A DNA stretch of 64,000 nucleotides from Ruaniaceae bacterium KH17. GTDB taxonomy: Bacteria; Actinomycetota; Actinomycetes; Actinomycetales; Actinomycetaceae. The notes under the pieces were generated by a model. It did not search any database and was not told where the DNA came from. It saw only the letters and a program-made list of their open reading frames with translations. A program made the position numbers and the translations under genes. The DNA lies in assembly GCA_900199505.1 (NCBI GenBank), contig FZQV01000002.1, forward strand, positions 1 to 64,000. The letters run 5' to 3'. This document shows, one piece after another, positions 8,277-17,066 of this stretch; positions within the stretch are counted from its first letter, which is position 1, and each line of letters starts with the position of its first letter.

Positions 8277-10015
8277 CCGGGACGTTCGAGATCGGCGCGG
8301 AGGACTTCCTGCTCGATGGGAAACCGCACCGCGTGCTTGCGGGCGCGCTGCACTACTTCCGCGTGCACCCCTCGGAGTGGGCCGATCGGATCCGCAAGGC
8401 GCGGCTGATGGGGCTCAACACCATCGAGACCTACGTGGCGTGGAATGCGCACGAGCCGGTGCGCGGCCAATGGGACGCGACGGGCGTGAACGATCTCGGC
8501 GCCTTCCTCGACGCCGTGGCGGCCGAGGGCATGCACGCGATCGTGCGGCCGGGGCCGTATATCTGCGCCGAGTGGCACAACGGCGGCCTGCCCGCCTGGC
8601 TCACCGCGCTGCCCGGTGTCGAGTTGCGGCGGAAGAACTCCGTCTACCTCGCGGAGGTGGAGACGTACCTGCGGAGGGTCTACGAGATCGTGGCACCGCG
8701 GCAAATCTCGCTCGGCGGGCCCGTGGTGCTCGTGCAGATCGAGAACGAATACGGCGCCTACGGCTCCGACAAGGCCTACCTCGCCGAGTTGGTGCGGATC
8801 ACGCGCGATGCGGGCATCACCGTACCTCTGACCACAGTGGACCAGCCCGAGCCGCAGATGCTGCGGGACGGCAGCCTGCCCGGGTTGCACCTGACCGGGT
8901 CCTTCGGCTCGCGGGCGTCGGAGCGGCTGGCCACCTTGCGTGAGCACCAGCCCACCGGGCCGCTCATGTGCTCGGAGTTCTGGGACGGCTGGTTCGACTG
9001 GTGGGGCGGAGTGCACCACACGACCTCGGCCTCGGATGCGGCGAACGAGCTCGATGCGCTGCTGGCGGCGGGCGCCTCCGTGAGCATCTACATGTTCCAC
9101 GGCGGCACCAACTTCGGGCTCACCAACGGCGCCAACCACAAGGGCCGCTACCTACCGATCGTCACCTCCTACGACTACGGCGCGCCACTCGACGAGCGCG
9201 GCGACCCCACCGAGAAGTACTGGGCGTTCCGGGACGTGATTTCGCGCTATGCGCCGGTGCCTGCGGAGTCGATCGAGGCGCGGCCGCCCTCGCCGGAGGT
9301 TTCCGTTGCGCTGGAGGGGCTCGGTGACTGGCTTCCTGCGGGGCTTGGTTCGTCCGTCGAGAGCGCCGAGCCGCTCTCCTTCGATTCGCTCGGCCACGCC
9401 GGCGCCCTCATGTACTACACCGCAGAGCTTGGCGCGGCCGCCGGGCGGCACCGCCTCGTAGTGGGAGAGGCACGGGATCGTGCGTGGATCGAGATCGACG
9501 GCGTCCCGTCCGCTCGGCTGGACCGGATTGCGTCCGAGGTGGCCGCCTCGGTGCCCGGCGGAGAGCAGCTCTCGATCCTCGTGGAGGAGCGCGGGCGAGT
9601 GAACTACGGGCAGCGGCTCGGCGAGATCAAAGGGCTGATCGGCCCGGTGACGGTCGACGACCGGGGCATTGGTCCGTGGTGGAACACTCCCGTGGACCTG
9701 GGAGCCGTGGCGACATGGGCCACGTCGGCGCTGGCGGCGCCGTCTTCTGGGCGGGCCGCCTGGCGGGGCACGTGGTCCCTGCCCGAGGCGACCGACCTCT
9801 TCCTGGACACGACCACCCTCGGCTCCGGGTGCGCCGTCGTCAATGGCTTCCTCCTCGGCCGCTACAACCGGACCGGCCCGCAGCGCACGCTCTACGTGCC
9901 GAGTGGCGTGGTGAACGCGGGCGAGAACACGCTCGTGATCATCGAGCTGGACGAGATCGAGGAGCCGCGCGTGCGCTTCGTGGGCGAGGCCAACCTTGGC
10001 CCCACCGTGGAGTAG
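8273..10015 (+). CDS. Beta-galactosidase, GH35
   Basis: The 580-residue protein has the GH35 barrel with acid/base E159 in [10 protein letters not shown] and nucleophile E235 in [15 protein letters not shown]. It also has the [10 protein letters not shown] and [13 protein letters not shown] motifs. The C-terminal 230 residues form the jelly-roll domains found in bacterial GH35 enzymes of this size. No signal peptide is present. It hydrolyses terminal beta-galactosyl residues and is translationally coupled to the GH51 gene. This pairing points to degradation of plant arabinogalactan or similar oligosaccharides inside the cell. Confidence 0.94.
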
Positions 10016-10144
10016 TCAGATGGCAGTAGCAGCGCCCGCCGTTCCTGATGGTGCCGAGCGAACCGCTGACGTGCCTTTGATTCTGTACCACGACTGGGTG
10101 CGCCGCAGCCCGTCGGCCATGCGCATCTGGATTCCGGAGGCGCG

Positions 10145-10483
10145 CTAAGCCGTCGTGTCCACCATGACGAGCTGCATGTGACATTTGCTCGTGGCGCGCA
10201 GGGCGTGGGTGACGCCGGGGCGCATGTAGAGCATGTCGCCGGCAACCATGTTGTGGGTCTCGCCCTCGAGATCGAAGTCCATGGTGCCCGTGAGGAGCGT
10301 GACAACAACGGCGCGCGGGCTGGAGTGCTCGGTGAGGAGCTGGCCCTCGTCGAATGAGAAGTCGACCACGCGCAGGAGCGGGTTGTTGACGAGCACGCGC
10401 GAGGTGGTGCTCTCCTTGGTGACCGGCAGGTCCTCGAGGATGTTCAGCACGGCGACTGACTCGTTGACGTCGGTGCTTGCCAT
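10145..10483 (-). CDS. Small cupin-domain protein
   Basis: The 112-residue single-cupin protein has a ribosome site (AAGGAG) upstream of the ATG at 10483. A motif-1-like stretch occurs at EGQLLTEHSSPRAVVVTLLTG and a motif-2-like stretch at MLYMRPGVTHALRA, but only two histidines are obvious, so metal binding is uncertain. Such proteins are small binding or isomerase-like folds of unknown function. The gene is isolated and convergent with the GH35 gene. Confidence 0.75.
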   Translation of the reverse strand: MASTDVNESVAVLNILEDLPVTKESTTSRVLVNNPLLRVVDFSFDEGQLLTEHSSPRAVVVTLLTGTMDFDLEGETHNMVAGDMLYMRPGVTHALRATSKCHMQLVMVDTTA

Positions 10484-10552
10484 GGTGCGCTCCTTCGTTC
10501 GGGGGGGCTGTCCCTTCCACCATATCCCCGTGTGGCACGGTACCTTCGTCTG

Positions 10553-10921
10553 GTGAGTACTGAGCGCCGAGTAGCGAAGCGGTGGCTGCTGCTGGCAGGC
10601 GCGATCGTGTGCGAAGTGACCGCCACGTTGTCGCTGCGCGCTACGGTGGACTCGTCCTCGTGGATCCCGCTCGTGGTGCTTGGCTACGCCGCCGCGTACG
10701 TCTTTCTGGGCTTCGCGCTGCGCGCCGGAATGCCGATTGGTGTGGCATATGGCGTGTGGGGCGCGATCGGAGTGGCGCTCGTGGCGTTGCTCGGCATGGC
10801 CGTCTTCGATGAGGTCCTCAGCCCTCTGACCTTCCTGGGCATCGCCATCATTATCGCCGGGGTGGTGCTCGTCGAGACGGGCTCGCACACGCCGTCGGAT
10901 ACTGCGGGGGAGAGCGCATGA
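10553..10921 (+). CDS. SMR-family small multidrug transporter, subunit 1
   Basis: The protein has four transmembrane helices in about 120 residues and the essential membrane glutamate at E21 (IVCEVTATLSLRA). GMPIGVAYGVWGAIGVA is the conserved TM3 motif. The start is either the GTG at 10553 (used here) or an upstream in-frame GTG at 10532. The stop overlaps the ATG of a second SMR gene, as in two-component exporters of the EbrAB/YkkCD kind, where a heterodimer exports cationic compounds using the proton gradient. The substrate is not predictable. Confidence 0.88.
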   Translation: MSTERRVAKRWLLLAGAIVCEVTATLSLRATVDSSSWIPLVVLGYAAAYVFLGFALRAGMPIGVAYGVWGAIGVALVALLGMAVFDEVLSPLTFLGIAIIIAGVVLVETGSHTPSDTAGESA

Positions 10922-11232
10922 GCTGGGTGTGGCTGATCCTCGCGATCCTGCTCGAGGTGGCGGCGACACTGAGCCTGCGCGCCTCCGACGGACTTCGCGC
11001 GAAGCTTTGGCTCGTGCCCATGGCCGCGGGCTATACCGGCGCGTTCTACTTTCTGGCTCGAGCGCTCGGCACAGGCCTGCCTGTGGGCGTTGCCTATGGG
11101 CTCTGGACGGCGATCGGCATCGCGTTCATCGCGGTACTGGCGCGGGCCATCTGGAAGGATCAACTGACCAAGCGGATGATGTGGGGGATCGGCCTGATCG
11201 CCGTCGGCGTGCTGCTGGTGGAGCTCGGATAA
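10918..11232 (+). CDS. SMR-family small multidrug transporter, subunit 2
   Basis: The 104-residue, four-helix protein has E13 in ILLEVAATLSLRAS and the TM3 motif GLPVGVAYGLWTAIG. It overlaps subunit 1 by four bases (ATGA), so the two are made together and likely pair in the membrane. Both partners retain the coupling glutamate, so neither has lost function. Confidence 0.9.
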   Translation: MSWVWLILAILLEVAATLSLRASDGLRAKLWLVPMAAGYTGAFYFLARALGTGLPVGVAYGLWTAIGIAFIAVLARAIWKDQLTKRMMWGIGLIAVGVLLVELG

Positions 11233-11381
11233 CTGCTGGTGCTTCGGCGCTGGGAGGCGATGCGGACGGCCGCGGCCATGCCGCCGTCGGCGAGATCGCC
11301 GCGTCACTCAGTCGTGGAGGAATTGACCGTCGACATCGCGGAATGGAAGGTCATTTGCTCCATTGCGAGGAAGTGGCTCGC

Positions 11382-11421
11382 AAAACGCCCGCTTTCCCAG
11401 GTTCGGGAGAGCGGGCGTTTT
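11382..11421. terminator. Bidirectional hairpin terminator between SMR operon and tRNA-Pro
   Basis: The arms 11382-11398 and 11405-11421 are 17 bp with one mismatch and a six-base loop. They start with AAAA and end with TTTT, so a U-run follows the stem in both directions. It can end transcription from the tRNA-Pro side (minus) and from the SMR operon (plus). Confidence 0.75.
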
Positions 11422-11445
11422 CGTTGGAATAGCAACGATTTCGAG

Positions 11446-11522
11446 TGGTCGGGGCGACAGGATTTGAACCTGCGACCCCCTGCTCCCAAAGCAGGTGCGC
11501 TACCAAGCTGCGCTACGCCCCG
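11446..11522 (-). tRNA. tRNA-Pro (UGG)
   Basis: The minus strand folds as a full cloverleaf of 77 nt, with acceptor stem CGGGGCG/CGCCCCG, encoded ACCA end, and TPsiC arm GGTTCGAATCC. The anticodon stem-loop CCTGC-TTTGGGA-GCAGG places TGG in the anticodon. It is followed by the hairpin at 11382-11421. Confidence 0.95.
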
Positions 11523-11576
11523 GGGTCGAAAGAGCCTGAACGCGCAGGCTCCTTCGAGATTCTAGCCGCTACCGCG

Positions 11577-12413
11577 CTAGTTGCTGTAACTGACCTCCGC
11601 ATGCCCCGCGTTCACCTCAACGAATAGCTGGTTGGGCGAGGACGGACTGGTGCGCACATTGATCTGGCGCTGGCCCGCATTCGATTCGCCCCCGACGGCG
11701 TACTCCGCCTCGGGCAGGAACACGTCGGCTCGGCCAGCGTTCACCTCGACCTCGGTGCGGCTCGGTGCCGTCCCAGTAACGGTCGTGGTGGCGCGGCCCG
11801 CACTGACCTCGACATCAACAGTGTTCGGCCCCGAAGTCGTTGCGGTGGCGACACCGGCGTTGACCTCCAGAGCGAAATCGGTGCTGGCGCCGTCGAACCT
11901 GAACTCGCCCGCCGAGACCGTGATGTCCGTGTTCTTCAGATCGCCCGTGAAGGTCATGATCCCGCCGTTGAGTTCGAGATCCGCGTCGACGGCACCCTCA
12001 AGGCTGCTCGGCAGGTTCAACTGCAGGCGCGGCGGCTCTTTGCCCGAGCCCCAGCCCCAGCTGGGCAGGAACCAGACTCCGCTCGTGTCCGTGAGTCTCA
12101 GGACGCCGTTGCGAACCGTGAGGTCCCATGAGCGCATCCGGCCACTGCCGGAATCGGAGATGTAGAGCGTGGCCTCGGTGGCGGCGTCGTCGAACTCCAC
12201 GTTCAGCTCCCCGGCCGAGATTTCGAGGTCGAGTGCGGTCACGCCGGTCACGTCAACGGAGCTGGTCAACTCGTCCCAACGTGGCATCCGGATCGTCTGC
12301 AACGCGGCGCTCGCCACGAGGAGCAGGATCATCACCACGCCGATCACCGTGACGGTGGTCGAGACCGCGGAACGGCGAGGAGTAGGTGTTGGAGTAGGGG
12401 TAAGGGTAGTCAT
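11577..12413 (-). CDS. DUF4097-family membrane-anchored beta-strand repeat protein
   Basis: One N-terminal transmembrane helix (TTVTVIGVVMILLLVASAAL) is followed by a long repetitive beta region. Short units such as EISAGELNVEFDD, VSAGEFRFDG, VNAGVATATT and VSAGRATTTV recur about every 20 residues, the DUF4097 right-handed beta-helix pattern. These extracellular domains are often paired with envelope-stress two-component systems. An ATG at 12428 overlaps the regulator stop, but the ATG at 12413 has an AAAGG at suitable spacing and is chosen. It is the last gene of the kinase-regulator operon and may be its sensor partner or target. Confidence 0.82.
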   Translation of the reverse strand: MTTLTPTPTPTPRRSAVSTTVTVIGVVMILLLVASAALQTIRMPRWDELTSSVDVTGVTALDLEISAGELNVEFDDAATEATLYISDSGSGRMRSWDLTVRNGVLRLTDTSGVWFLPSWGWGSGKEPPRLQLNLPSSLEGAVDADLELNGGIMTFTGDLKNTDITVSAGEFRFDGASTDFALEVNAGVATATTSGPNTVDVEVSAGRATTTVTGTAPSRTEVEVNAGRADVFLPEAEYAVGGESNAGQRQINVRTSPSSPNQLFVEVNAGHAEVSYSN

Positions 12414-12424
12414 GAGGGGACCTT

Positions 12425-13075
12425 TCATTTGTGGGAGCCGATGTAGGCGAGAACGGCGAGGACGCGCCGGTTCTCAGAGCCATCCGGCTCGAGGTCGAGC
12501 TTGGCGAACAGCGAGGAGATGTGCTTCTCGACGCTGCCCTCGGAGACATAGAGGGACGTGGCGATTGCCTGGTTCGAGTGGCCCTGCGCCATGAGCGCCA
12601 GCACCTCGGATTCGCGTTCGGTGAGACGGCTCATCCGCGCATCGCGGCGGCGCCGCGTGAGCAGCTGCGAGACCACCTCGGGGTCCAGCACCGTGCCGCC
12701 GGAGCCGACGGTTTCCACGCTCGTGAGGAACTCCTCCACGTCCGCCACGCGATCCTTCAGGAGGTAGCCGAGCCCGCCGGTGTTCTCGGCGATCAGCTCC
12801 GTGGCATACCGCTCCTCGACGTACTGGCTGAGCACCAGCACCGCGAGCTCGGGATGCGTGGCGCGCAGCCGCTGGGCAGCGCGGATGCCCTCATCGGTGA
12901 ATGTGGGTGGCAGCCGCACATCCAGAATCGCGAGTTCGGGATCCTGCTCGACGACGGCGGTTTCCACCTGGGTGGCATCCGGCAGGGCCGCGACTACCTC
13001 GTGTCCGGCATCGGACAGGAGCCGGCTGATGCCCTCGCGCAGGAGGACCGAGTCTTCGACAATCAGAATGCGCAC
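12425..13075 (-). CDS. NarL/LuxR-family response regulator
   Basis: The 216-residue protein has a receiver domain with acidic pocket E7/D8 and phospho-acceptor D52 (LAILDVRLPP). A LuxR-type HTH follows (LTERESEVLALMAQGHSNQAIA). It is transcribed after the histidine kinase with a 13-base overlap, so the two form a cognate pair. The likely targets include its own operon with the DUF4097 gene. Confidence 0.93.
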   Translation of the reverse strand: MRILIVEDSVLLREGISRLLSDAGHEVVAALPDATQVETAVVEQDPELAILDVRLPPTFTDEGIRAAQRLRATHPELAVLVLSQYVEERYATELIAENTGGLGYLLKDRVADVEEFLTSVETVGSGGTVLDPEVVSQLLTRRRRDARMSRLTERESEVLALMAQGHSNQAIATSLYVSEGSVEKHISSLFAKLDLEPDGSENRRVLAVLAYIGSHK

Positions 13076-14301
13076 GGGATGCTCACCTCAATCAATGTGG
13101 GGCCGCCGGGAGGGCTGACCACGTACATGGAACCACCGGCCGCGGCCACGCGGTTGGCGACGCCGTCGATGCCACCACCGGGAACCCGGTGCGCACCGCC
13201 GTTGCCGTTGTCCTCGATCCGCGCCCACAGCAGGTTGCCGGGGCGGGGCATGATCGTGACGCGGCAGGACGTGGCGCCGGAGTGCTTGGCGGCGTTCGTG
13301 AGCGCCTCGGAGACCGCGAAGTACATCGCCGCCTCGGCTACTTGCGAGCACCGGCCGTCAAGCTGGACGTCCAGCTGAACGGGGATGTGTGAGCGTGCCG
13401 CCACCGCAGAAAGTGCGGCGTCGAGGCCACGATCTTCAAGAACCGCCGGGTGGATTCCACGCGCGAGCTGGCGCAGTTCGGTGATGGCTTCCTTCGTGGA
13501 GGCGTGTGCCTCCTCGATCAGCGCAGCGGCCGCCTCGGGATCACTCTCGAGCTTCGCCTTGGCCATCCCGAGCGTCATGCCAACGGAGACGAGACGGGGC
13601 TGGACGCCGTCGTGCAGATCGCGCTCGATCCGCGTGCGCTCCACCTCGGCCGCCCGCATCGCCTCTTCGCGGCGAACCGCGGCGGCGCTCGCCTGCTGGG
13701 CGTACTCCGCCTCGCGGGACGGGACCATCAGTTGGAGCGAGACCGAACGGTGCGCCACCGTGAGTACGTACACGCCCACGAGCGCCGCAATGAACGCCAG
13801 AACTCCCACGGTGATCGCGCCACCCCGGCTAAGCGAGATGTCGAACCACGGATCGGCGAACGAGTCCGTCCCGCCACGGATCGCAGAGGCGGCGAAGACG
13901 CTCCCGGTTAGCGCGGCCTGCCAGAGGAAGATCGAGAACACGCCGAGGATCGTGGCGATCGTGATGTTCAGCAACGAGCGCCAGTTATCGCGGCTCGTGA
14001 ACTGCTTCACGATCGTGTGCGGCCAGCGCAACCAGTCAGTGCGCGTGGAGCGCGGCATGCGCCGCTCGGGGACGGGCGCGCGGTATAACCCGGCGATCCG
14101 GTTCTCCTCGAACCATGCGATCGCCCAGATCAGGTAGCCCGCGATGGGCACGAGGAGCAGGCCGATCCCACCCACGAACACCAGCCCGAATGAGGTTGCG
14201 GCCACGGCTGTCAGGGCTGCGATCGCGAGTGGTCCCAGCAGACTGAGCGCCGCGAGGTGTGCGGCGGTCGCAATAGTCGATTTTCTTGTCATAGCCACCA
14301 C
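13063..14301 (-). CDS. Sensor histidine kinase (HisKA_3 type)
   Basis: The N-terminal half has four to five membrane helices with two halves of a bacterial sensor region. A coiled segment leads to the phospho-histidine motif ERTRIERDLHDGVQPRLV and an ATPase domain with EALTNAAKHS, DNGNGG and GGGIDGVANRV. It autophosphorylates and passes phosphate to the regulator encoded next. The start may be the GTG at 14301 or the ATG at 14292. The signal is unknown; the DUF4097 partner suggests envelope or cell-surface stress. Confidence 0.92.
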   Translation of the reverse strand: MVAMTRKSTIATAAHLAALSLLGPLAIAALTAVAATSFGLVFVGGIGLLLVPIAGYLIWAIAWFEENRIAGLYRAPVPERRMPRSTRTDWLRWPHTIVKQFTSRDNWRSLLNITIATILGVFSIFLWQAALTGSVFAASAIRGGTDSFADPWFDISLSRGGAITVGVLAFIAALVGVYVLTVAHRSVSLQLMVPSREAEYAQQASAAAVRREEAMRAAEVERTRIERDLHDGVQPRLVSVGMTLGMAKAKLESDPEAAAALIEEAHASTKEAITELRQLARGIHPAVLEDRGLDAALSAVAARSHIPVQLDVQLDGRCSQVAEAAMYFAVSEALTNAAKHSGATSCRVTIMPRPGNLLWARIEDNGNGGAHRVPGGGIDGVANRVAAAGGSMYVVSPPGGPTLIEVSIPCAF

Positions 14302-14448
14302 GGTAGTAAGGGCCCGCGCGCCGCCATATGGAGATGCCCGGAGGCTTCCCGGGGGATAACCCCCACCTGCTGACCGACGGCGTCATGAGTGTCACGCCCC
14401 GGCAGTTCGACTCTCACCGCTCGCACGGATAGAATCGGTGAGCCAACT

Positions 14449-14522
14449 GCGGGTGTAGCTCAATGGTAGAGCCTCAGCCTTCCAAGCTGATGGTGCGGGT
14501 TCGATTCCCGTCACCCGCTCCA
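14449..14522 (+). tRNA. tRNA-Gly (UCC)
   Basis: The 74-nt cloverleaf has an encoded CCA, acceptor GCGGGTG/CACCCGC, and anticodon arm CAGCC-TTCCAA-GCTG giving TCC. The TPsiC arm is GGGTTCGATTCCC. A -10 hexamer TAGAAT lies at 14430-14435. A hairpin terminator follows at 14524-14562. Confidence 0.95.
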
Positions 14523-14523
14523 T

Positions 14524-14562
14524 GCAGTACGACCGCCCGCCCCAGGTGGGCGGTTGTAGTGC
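14524..14562 (+). terminator. Hairpin downstream of tRNA-Gly
   Basis: ACCGCCC (14532-14538) pairs with GGGCGGT (14548-14554). The stem extends outward with single mismatches through TAC/GTA and GCA/TGC. There is no U-run, as is common for actinobacterial terminators. Confidence 0.55.
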
Positions 14563-14618
14563 GTGAATCGGACTCCGGAATCGAGTGGGGGCACCTCCCG
14601 CCACGAAGTGGTGGGGGA

Positions 14619-14633
14619 TCCCGTCACCCGCTC
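14619..14633 (+). repeat. 15-bp repeat of the tRNA-Gly 3' end
   Basis: TCCCGTCACCCGCTC here is identical to 14506-14520, the 3' TPsiC/acceptor part of tRNA-Gly, and has the same orientation. It lies 113 bp downstream, just before tig. It could be the trace of an element that integrated at the tRNA end. The gap also holds an inverted repeat (CCGCCAC, GTGGTGG) at 14599-14615. Confidence 0.6.
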
Positions 14634-14674
14634 TGATTTCCCAAATGACTGTCTATCCATGAGGAAGCTAAATC

Positions 14675-16216
14675 GTGAAGAGTGTTGTCGAACGCCTCGA
14701 GCCCACCCGCGTCAAGGTGACCGTGGAGGTCCCTTACGAGGAGCTCACCGCCAGCGTTGACGCGGCGTACAAGGAGATCGCCGGCCAGGTGAACATCCCC
14801 GGCTTCCGCAAGGGCAAGGTCCCGGCGCGCGTGATCGACCAGCGCGTGGGTCGCGGCGTCGTCATCGAGCAGGCCGTGAACTCTGCGCTGCCCGGTCTGT
14901 ACCGCGACGCGATGGTGGAGAACGACCTGCGTGCGCTCGGACAGCCCGAGGTCAACGTGACCGAGGTTCCCGCCGTGACGGGGCCGGCCGGTGGCCAGCT
15001 CGTCTTCGACGCCGAGGTCGATGTGCGCCCCGAGATCCAGCTTCCGTCGCTCAAGGGCATCACGCTCGAGGTGGAGCCCGTCGCAGTGACCGACGACGAC
15101 GTGACCGCCCGCTTGGACGAGCTGCGCGCCCGCTTTGGCTCGCTCCTGACGGTGGAGCGCGCCGCCGCTGACGGCGACTTCGTGGTGATCGACCTCTCGG
15201 CCCAGGCTGACGGCGAAGAGATCGAGTCCGTGCAGGGCATCTCCTATGAGATCGGCTCGGGCGACATGGTGGAGGGCCTCGACGAGGCCCTGATCGGCCG
15301 TTCCGCCTCCGAGACCGCCACCTTCACGACCACCCTGATGGGTCCAGACGGCGCCGGGATTGAGGGCGAGGTGACCGTGACTCTCACCGAGGTCAAGGAG
15401 CGCGAGCTGCCCGAGGCCGACGACGAGTTCGCTCAGCTGGCCAGCGAGTTCGACACCATCGACGAACTGCGTCTCGATCTACGTGCCGCCGTCCTCAAGG
15501 ACAAGTCCGAGGGCCAGGCCGTGATTGCCCGCGAGAAGCTGATGGCGCACCTGCGTGAGGTCGTCGAGATCCCGCTGTCCGAGCGCGTAATCGACGCCGA
15601 GGTTGCCGATCACCTCGCCCGCGAGGGCAAGGAAGCGGATGACCCGCACGGCGCCGAGGTCCGTGAGGACACCAAGAAGGCCATGTTCGATCAGCTCCTG
15701 CTCGACGAACTCGCCGAGAAGTCCAAGGTCGAGGTCACCCAGGACGAGCTGCTCCAGTTCCTCTTCGGCACCGCGCAGCAGTACGGCATGGACCCCTCGC
15801 AGTTCATCACCGCGGCGGACCAGAACGGCCAGATCCCGGCGTTCGTGGGCGAGCTCGCCCGCAACAAGTCGGTGGCCGTGGCCCTGCGCCGCGTGACCAT
15901 CAAGGACACCGCAGGCAACGAGGTGGACCTCTCCGAGTATCTGGGTGAGGACACCGAGGCCGAGGCCGAGGCCGCCCTCGCGATGGAGGAGGCCGCCGCC
16001 GCGTCGGCCACGAAGCCCGCCGCGAGGAAGGCTCCCGCCAAGAAGGCCGACGACGCCGAGGAGAAGAAGCCCGCCGCCAAGAAGACTCCGGCGAAGAAGG
16101 CGCCCGCGAAGAAGGCTGCCGAGGCCGACGACGCTGAGGCACCCGCCGAGGAGAAGAAGCCCGCCGCCAAGAAGGCACCCGCCAAGAAGGCGGCCCCCAA
16201 GAAGGACGCCGAGTAG
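14675..16216 (+). CDS. tig: Trigger factor with a histone-H1-like Lys/Ala tail
   Basis: Trigger factor is the ribosome-bound chaperone and prolyl isomerase. The N-terminal ribosome-docking motif GFRKGKVP is at residues 43-50, an FKBP-type domain covers about 155-245, and the helical arms follow to about 425. The last 75-90 residues are low-complexity: an acidic DTEAEAEAAL stretch, then repeated PAAKKAPAKKA units of histone-H1 or Ku-tail type. Such a basic tail is not part of the core fold. The GTG at 14675 lies behind GAGGA. It stands in the usual actinobacterial order ahead of clpP1-clpP2-clpX. Confidence 0.95.
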   Translation: MKSVVERLEPTRVKVTVEVPYEELTASVDAAYKEIAGQVNIPGFRKGKVPARVIDQRVGRGVVIEQAVNSALPGLYRDAMVENDLRALGQPEVNVTEVPAVTGPAGGQLVFDAEVDVRPEIQLPSLKGITLEVEPVAVTDDDVTARLDELRARFGSLLTVERAAADGDFVVIDLSAQADGEEIESVQGISYEIGSGDMVEGLDEALIGRSASETATFTTTLMGPDGAGIEGEVTVTLTEVKERELPEADDEFAQLASEFDTIDELRLDLRAAVLKDKSEGQAVIAREKLMAHLREVVEIPLSERVIDAEVADHLAREGKEADDPHGAEVREDTKKAMFDQLLLDELAEKSKVEVTQDELLQFLFGTAQQYGMDPSQFITAADQNGQIPAFVGELARNKSVAVALRRVTIKDTAGNEVDLSEYLGEDTEAEAEAALAMEEAAAASATKPAARKAPAKKADDAEEKKPAAKKTPAKKAPAKKAAEADDAEAPAEEKKPAAKKAPAKKAAPKKDAE

Positions 16217-16223
16217 CACCTCT

Positions 16224-16333
16224 CGTCATTCTGCGCGAAACGAGCGCAGCGAGTGGAGTCGCAGAATCCATCGAAGCGCAGTGGATGCGCGGTCTGGATC
16301 CTGCGACTTCACTGCGTTACGCACATGATGACG
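16224..16333. repeat. Intergenic repeat element, copy 1 (about 110 bp)
   Basis: The element is bounded by CGTCAT at the left and ATGACG at the right. Inside are GTCATTCTGCGCG, GAGTCGCAGAATC and GGATCCTGCGACT blocks, which form long complementary arms. Its blocks recur at 19471-19588 after the chorismate mutase gene. It fills most of the tig-clpP1 gap and resembles a MITE- or REP-like palindromic element; no coding is present. Confidence 0.7.
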
Positions 16334-16449
16334 GGGTGAGTCGCCAGCGAGCGGTCGGTGCCCGTGCGCCGTCAGCGAAAACGGCTGATTCTGGGAGGGT
16401 TACGGCCTCCCGCCGCGTTACTGTGCGTGTAACCGAATGAAGGAGTGAC

Positions 16450-17055
16450 ATGACGCTCGCTGAGAACAAGGGCGAGGGCAACCCCCTCAACCTGAGCGAC
16501 TCGATCTATAACAGGCTGCTCAAGGAGCGCATCATCTGGCTCGGCTCAGAGGTGCGCGACGACAACGCGAACGCCATCTGCGCGCAGATGCTGCTACTCG
16601 CCGCGGATGACCCGGAGCGGGATATCTACCTGTACATCAACTCGCCCGGCGGCTCGATCACGGCCGGCATGGCGATCTATGACACGATGCAGTACATCAA
16701 GCCGGACGTGGCCACCGTTGCCACCGGCCTCGCTGCGTCGATGGGCCAGTTCTTGCTCTCCTCGGGCGCGAAAGGCAAGCGTTACGCCACGCCGCACGCC
16801 CGCGTGATGATGCACCAGCCTTCCGGCGGCATCGGCGGCACCGTGACGGACATCCGCATTCACGCCCAGCTCATCCTGGACATGAAGCGTGTGCTGGCCG
16901 AGCTCACGGCCGAGCAGACCGGCAAGACCGTCGAAGAGATCAACTCAGACGCCGATCGCGACCGCTGGTTCTCGGCAACGGAAGCTCAGGAGTACGGATT
17001 CATTGACCAGGTCGTCACCCACGCGTCCTCGGTCACGGGTGACGGTGGGCTGTGA
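16450..17055 (+). CDS. clpP1: ATP-dependent Clp protease proteolytic subunit 1
   Basis: The 201-residue serine peptidase has the catalytic triad S97 (GLAASMGQ), H122 (MMHQPSGG) and D171 (DADRDRWF). It forms one ring of the ClpP1P2 tetradecamer that degrades unfolded or tagged proteins fed by ClpX or ClpC. Actinobacteria typically need both subunits. An AAGGAG precedes the ATG. The stop overlaps an in-frame GTG of the next gene, so the pair is one operon. Confidence 0.96.
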   Translation: MTLAENKGEGNPLNLSDSIYNRLLKERIIWLGSEVRDDNANAICAQMLLLAADDPERDIYLYINSPGGSITAGMAIYDTMQYIKPDVATVATGLAASMGQFLLSSGAKGKRYATPHARVMMHQPSGGIGGTVTDIRIHAQLILDMKRVLAELTAEQTGKTVEEINSDADRDRWFSATEAQEYGFIDQVVTHASSVTGDGGL

Positions 17056-17066
17056 AGGAAATGGCA

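Noticed and set aside
10020-10148. Plus-strand frame of 42 codons after the GH35 stop
   Set aside because: It has no ribosome site, overlaps the end of the convergent cupin gene and shows no family resemblance, so chance is more likely.
10484-10969. Upstream extension of the cupin frame on the minus strand
   Set aside because: It runs antisense to the SMR genes and has atypical composition; the ATG at 10483 has a good ribosome site.
15479-16219. Minus-strand frame of 246 codons opposite tig
   Set aside because: Gly/Leu-rich low complexity that is a mirror of the Lys/Ala-repeat tail of trigger factor.
16367-16377. CGCCGTCAGCG before clpP1 as a ClgR-type regulator site
   Set aside because: It is only loosely similar to the motif I remember and one mismatch away; too weak to list as a feature.
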